A stretch of 64,000 bases of DNA from Lysobacter soli. Its GTDB lineage: Bacteria > Pseudomonadota > Gammaproteobacteria > Xanthomonadales > Xanthomonadaceae. The stretch lies in the NCBI RefSeq assembly GCF_003382285.1, contig NZ_QTJR01000005.1:186001-250000 (forward strand). The letters are read 5' to 3'. The translations under genes were made by a program, and so were the position numbers. Positions within the stretch are counted from its first letter, which is position 1; every line of letters starts with the position of its first letter. Below the pieces are notes generated by a model, which was given only the letters and a program-made list of their open reading frames with translations, searched no databases and was not told where the DNA came from. Positions 60,828 through 64,000 of the stretch are shown here, piece by piece.

Positions 60828-62095
60828 CGTTGCGGTGGCGCGGTGGCGGCGTCGTAGATCACGCGTCCGTCGCGCACCGTCATGCGCACGTCCGCAAAGG
60901 CGTCCGTGCTGGCTTGCGGGTCGCTGCGAAGCACGACGAGATCGCCGGCCAAGCCTTCCGCCACGCGACCGCGCTGCGCCCCCTGCCCGAAGCGCTGCGC
61001 GGGCGCGGTGGTGAGGCTCACCAGGATCTGGCGCCAGTCCAGACCCGCCGCGCTCATCAGCCGATACTCCAGGTGCGTGTCGTAGACCTCGATGTAGCCG
61101 GCGTCGGTGCCGAACAGGATCTGCCCGCCGCCGCGCGACATCGCACCCGTCTGCTGCGTCACCGCGCCGATGAAACGTTGCACCACGGCCTCCGGCGCGC
61201 CTTCGCGGCGAAGCTCGGAATCGAAGAGCGTCAGCGTGGGCACCAAGGCCACGTTCGCGGCCTTCAGGCGCGCGACCAGCGCCGGCGACCACTCGCCCGC
61301 GTCCGGCGCCGTATGCGCCAGCACGTCGACGCCGCTGTCGACCGCCACATTCAGCCCGGCCTGGTCGGTGGGATGCGCGAACGCGGGTTTTCCATGCGCG
61401 TGCGCCTCTTCGACGATGGCATGCGCGATCTCCTTCGACATCGGCAGCACGCCCTGCGGCGGGCCGACGATCGCGCCGGTGAACAGCTTCACGCCATCCG
61501 CGCCGGCCTCGATCTGCGCGGCCGCGCGCGAACGTGCCTGCTCCACGGTCGCCACCTCGCCGCTGGGCGATTTCGTCTGCGCCCACAGCTCGCGCACGTA
61601 GATCGGCGTACCGCGTTCGGGGAAGAACGGCATGTCGACGGTGAGCAGCTGCGGGCCGACCACGTCGCCACGCTCGACGCGCTGGCGCAGGGCGCGCACG
61701 TCGCCGGGCAGCGATGCGATATCGAACAGCGTGGTGAAGCCCCATCGCGTGAAGCGGTCGCGCAAGGCGCCCGTTAGCGCCTCGGCGGGCTGGTCATCGG
61801 GACGGTGGAACGGCGGCGCGATCAGGTGGACGTGGCTGTTCCAGAAGCCCGCCGTCACGCTGGCGCCGCGGCCGTCGACGACCTGCGTTCCGCGAGGAAC
61901 CTTGACGCCCTTGCGCGGGCCGACCGCTATGATGCGACCGTCACGGATCAACACCGTCGCATCGTCGATCGGTGCCGCGTCCGGTGCGGGATATACGCGC
62001 GCACCGACGACGGCCAGGTCCTGCGCGGCGGCGGGCATCGCGAAGGACAACAACAGGGCGCCGGCGGCGCACAGCTTCGGAGCGATCTTCGACAT
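60824..62095 (-). CDS. Exported amidohydrolase (metal-dependent, imidazolonepropionase-like)
   Basis: A 423-residue protein with a signal peptide (CAAGALLLSFAMPAAAQDL). Amidohydrolase-superfamily landmarks: GFWNSHVHLI (first HxH), GVKLFTGAI (Lys bridging metals), PAFAHPTDQAGL, and the Asp in ILFGTDAGYIEV. The final part has the composite beta domain (DLVVLRSDP). Start 62095 is decided by GGGGGAACC and the signal peptide. Substrate unknown; prolidase-like exported members exist. Confidence 0.87.
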   Translation of the reverse strand: MSKIAPKLCAAGALLLSFAMPAAAQDLAVVGARVYPAPDAAPIDDATVLIRDGRIIAVGPRKGVKVPRGTQVVDGRGASVTAGFWNSHVHLIAPPFHRPDDQPAEALTGALRDRFTRWGFTTLFDIASLPGDVRALRQRVERGDVVGPQLLTVDMPFFPERGTPIYVRELWAQTKSPSGEVATVEQARSRAAAQIEAGADGVKLFTGAIVGPPQGVLPMSKEIAHAIVEEAHAHGKPAFAHPTDQAGLNVAVDSGVDVLAHTAPDAGEWSPALVARLKAANVALVPTLTLFDSELRREGAPEAVVQRFIGAVTQQTGAMSRGGGQILFGTDAGYIEVYDTHLEYRLMSAAGLDWRQILVSLTTAPAQRFGQGAQRGRVAEGLAGDLVVLRSDPQASTDAFADVRMTVRDGRVIYDAATAPPQR

Positions 62096-62303
62096 CGTGG
62101 TTCCCCCGTGGATTGCCTGATGGTGCCCGAGGCGCCGCCGACGGTACACCGCCAGAAGTCAGGAGCGCCGCGAAACGGCTCGCCTTGCCGCATGCACGCA
62201 CTGGCGCTGGAGCGCATGCGATCACGCAACCATGCCGGCTCGCGTGGTAACAATCGGGTTTCGCGACGTCCCCTAGCCATTCCTCTCCCGGGAACCCTAG
62301 CCA

Positions 62304-62990
62304 ATGGACAAGGAATCTCCGCTCGACCCGCGCGGCCTCGACATCAATCCGCTCGAAACACGGGTGAGCCGGCGAAAGGTGCTGATCGCGGGCACCGTCA
62401 CGGCTGCGTCGGGTGCGCTGCCCGCCATGGCGACGCTGGCGAACGAAGCGACCGCCCGCGCGGAGGCCAGGCCAGTGGTGATGTCCAAGGTGACGTTCGA
62501 AGTGAACGGCCAGTCGCGCTCGCTCGAACTAGATACGCGCACGACGCTGCTGGACGCGCTGCGCGAGCACTTGCGCCTCACGGGCACGAAGAAAGGTTGC
62601 GACCACGGCCAGTGCGGCGCGTGCACGGTCATCGTCGACGGACGCCGCATCAATTCGTGCCTCACGCTGGCGGTGATGAATGAAGGCGCCAAGATCACCA
62701 CGATCGAAGGCCTCGGCACGCCGCAGAACCTGCACCCCATGCAGGCCGCGTTCGTGAAGCACGACGGCTACCAGTGCGGTTACTGCACGCCCGGGCAGAT
62801 CTGCTCGGCCGTGGCGATGCTGGACGAAGTGAAGGCCGGCATCCCCAGCCACGTGACCGGCGACCTCACCGCACGGACGCGCCTGAGCGTGGACGAGGCG
62901 CGCGAGCGCATGAGCGGCAACATCTGCCGCTGCGGCGCGTACTCCAACATCATGGACGCCATTGGCGACGTCGCGGGAGGGCTGGCATGA
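62304..62990 (+). CDS. paoA: Aldehyde oxidoreductase, [2Fe-2S] subunit PaoA
   Basis: A 228-residue subunit of a periplasmic molybdenum aldehyde oxidase. The Tat signal SRRKVLIAG lies at ~22-30. The plant-type cluster is CDHGQCGAC with a later Cys in INSCLTL; the second cluster is [11 protein letters not shown] and [10 protein letters not shown]. Size and Tat signal match E. coli PaoA. First gene of paoABC; stop overlaps paoB (ATGA). Confidence 0.9.
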   Translation: MDKESPLDPRGLDINPLETRVSRRKVLIAGTVTAASGALPAMATLANEATARAEARPVVMSKVTFEVNGQSRSLELDTRTTLLDALREHLRLTGTKKGCDHGQCGACTVIVDGRRINSCLTLAVMNEGAKITTIEGLGTPQNLHPMQAAFVKHDGYQCGYCTPGQICSAVAMLDEVKAGIPSHVTGDLTARTRLSVDEARERMSGNICRCGAYSNIMDAIGDVAGGLA

Positions 62991-63943
62991 AGGCCTTCTC
63001 GTACGAACGTGCCCGCACGCCGGCGGAAGCCGCCGCGGCGGTCGCACGACAGTCCGGCGCGAAGTTCATCGCCGGCGGCACCAACCTGCTCGACCTGATG
63101 AAGCTCGACATCGAAACGCCGACGCATCTGGCCGACGTGAACGGCGTGGGGCTGGATGAGATCGCGAAGGCCGATGGCGGCGGGCTGCGCATCGGCGCGC
63201 TCGTGCGCAACACGGACTTGGCCGCAGACAGGACCGTGCGGCGCGACTACCCCGTGCTGTCGCGAGCGCTGCTGTCGGGTGCGTCGGGGCAGCTTCGCAA
63301 CCGCGCGACCACCGCCGGCAACCTGCTGCAGCGCACGCGCTGCCCCTACTTCTACGACACCGACCAGGCATGCAACAAACGCCTGCCCGGCAGCGGATGT
63401 TCCGCGCTCGGCGGCTTCTCGCGCCACAACGCGATCGTCGGCGTGAGCGACGCCTGCATCGCGACGCATCCCAGCGACATGGCAGTGGCAATGCGCGTGC
63501 TCGATGCGGTGGTCGAAACCGTCGACCCGCAGGGCCAGACGCGCGCGATCCCCATCGCCGACCTGCATCGCCTGCCCGGCGATACGCCGCATATCGAACA
63601 CACCTTGAAACCCGGCGAGATGATCACCGCGGTCACGCTGCCCAAACCCGTCGGCGGGACGCAGATCTACCGCAAGGTACGCGATCGTGCGTCGTATGCC
63701 TTCGCGCTCGTGTCGGTGGCGGCCATCGTGCAGCGCGACGGCACCGGGCGCGTGGCGATGGGCGGCGTCGCGCACAAGCCGTGGCGTGTCGAGGCCGCCG
63801 ACGCCGCGATGCCACAAGGGGCTCGTGCGGTTGCCTCGGCATTGCTCGACGGCGCACGCACCACGCACGACAACGCGTTCAAGAAGCCGCTCGCCGAACG
63901 CACCATCGCCGCCGTTCTGGTCGAGGCCGGGAGGACCGCATGA
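62987..63943 (+). CDS. paoB: Aldehyde oxidoreductase, FAD subunit PaoB
   Basis: A 318-residue FAD subunit, the same length as E. coli Pao[14 protein letters not shown] (FAD site), [19 protein letters not shown], and the extra Cys set [19 protein letters not shown], which binds a [4Fe-4S] cluster in PaoB. Stop overlaps paoC. Confidence 0.9.
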   Translation: MKAFSYERARTPAEAAAAVARQSGAKFIAGGTNLLDLMKLDIETPTHLADVNGVGLDEIAKADGGGLRIGALVRNTDLAADRTVRRDYPVLSRALLSGASGQLRNRATTAGNLLQRTRCPYFYDTDQACNKRLPGSGCSALGGFSRHNAIVGVSDACIATHPSDMAVAMRVLDAVVETVDPQGQTRAIPIADLHRLPGDTPHIEHTLKPGEMITAVTLPKPVGGTQIYRKVRDRASYAFALVSVAAIVQRDGTGRVAMGGVAHKPWRVEAADAAMPQGARAVASALLDGARTTHDNAFKKPLAERTIAAVLVEAGRTA

Positions 63944-64000
63944 AGTTTGACACGCCCGCCACCACCAATCCCATCGACCAGGGCAAGGTCGTCGGCAAGG
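63940..64000 (+). CDS. paoC: Start of PaoC, molybdenum subunit (partial, runs off the window)
   Basis: Only 20 residues are visible ([20 protein letters not shown]). The gene overlaps paoB by 4 nt and occupies the place of the molybdopterin-binding catalytic subunit. The name rests on operon order and on the PIDQ..VVGK start, similar to xanthine-dehydrogenase-family large subunits. Confidence 0.8.
   Translation, partial: MKFDTPATTNPIDQGKVVGK

Overview
The window is GC-rich chromosomal DNA. Its genes and their order suggest a gammaproteobacterium of the Xanthomonadaceae, Lysobacter-like: a Xanthomonas-type filamentous prophage sits in a dif site, the denitrification cluster is FNR-boxed, and a giant RTX protein is present. 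The family assignment is inferred from gene content; no rRNA marker is present. I found no rRNA, tRNA or CRISPR array.

1-12.9 kb is an anaerobic-respiration island. A rightward operon (a chorismate mutase-UbiT fusion, nadA, nadB) and a converging leftward operon (small CCGGC protein, ubiD, ubiU, ubiV) together encode O2-independent ubiquinone and NAD precursor synthesis. They are followed by a copper module: outer-membrane copper receptor oprC, copper nitrite reductase nirK, nirV, a Sco-type copper chaperone, azurin and a second CCGGC protein. FNR-type boxes (TTGAC/T-N4-A/GTCAA) precede both operons, nirK and oprC.

12.9-27.4 kb is a loose, decaying region of small orphan genes: a lone receiver domain, a three-member 'LPPGW' family and various small enzymes. 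It holds at least two pseudogenes and many copies of a dispersed palindromic repeat. Embedded in it are an alternative oxidase with a perfect FNR box, a quinol-dependent NO reductase and an FNR/Anr regulator with four [4Fe-4S] cysteines. These complete a nitrite/NO-tolerant respiratory set with the first region. A methyltransferase, an Rrf2 regulator and a thioredoxin-reductase-like enzyme form a divergent unit around a 21-bp operator.

27.6-40 kb is a type I secretion locus: HlyB-like ABC transporter, HlyD-like adaptor, a small exported protein and a 2721-residue RTX protein ending at a strong terminator. No TolC-type gene is present.

40-51 kb starts with two genes that have both lost their 5' ends at one junction near 41,005, followed by an Inovirus-type prophage integrated at dif (attL 41,973-42,000; attR 51,021-51,048). 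It has rep (frameshifted), ssDNA-binding protein, gVIII-gIII-gVI-zot in the usual order, a repressor with palindromic operators, and a distal cargo gene encoding an OLD-like AAA/TOPRIM protein, a candidate defence or exclusion function.

51-64 kb carries a LuxR-type regulator fragment cut off just beyond attR, a large NarL-type sensor kinase, a DUF885 protein, a lipase-like lipoprotein, a RidA/LysR divergent pair, a truncated dehydrogenase, an amidohydrolase and the start of a periplasmic aldehyde oxidoreductase operon (paoABC) that runs off the end.
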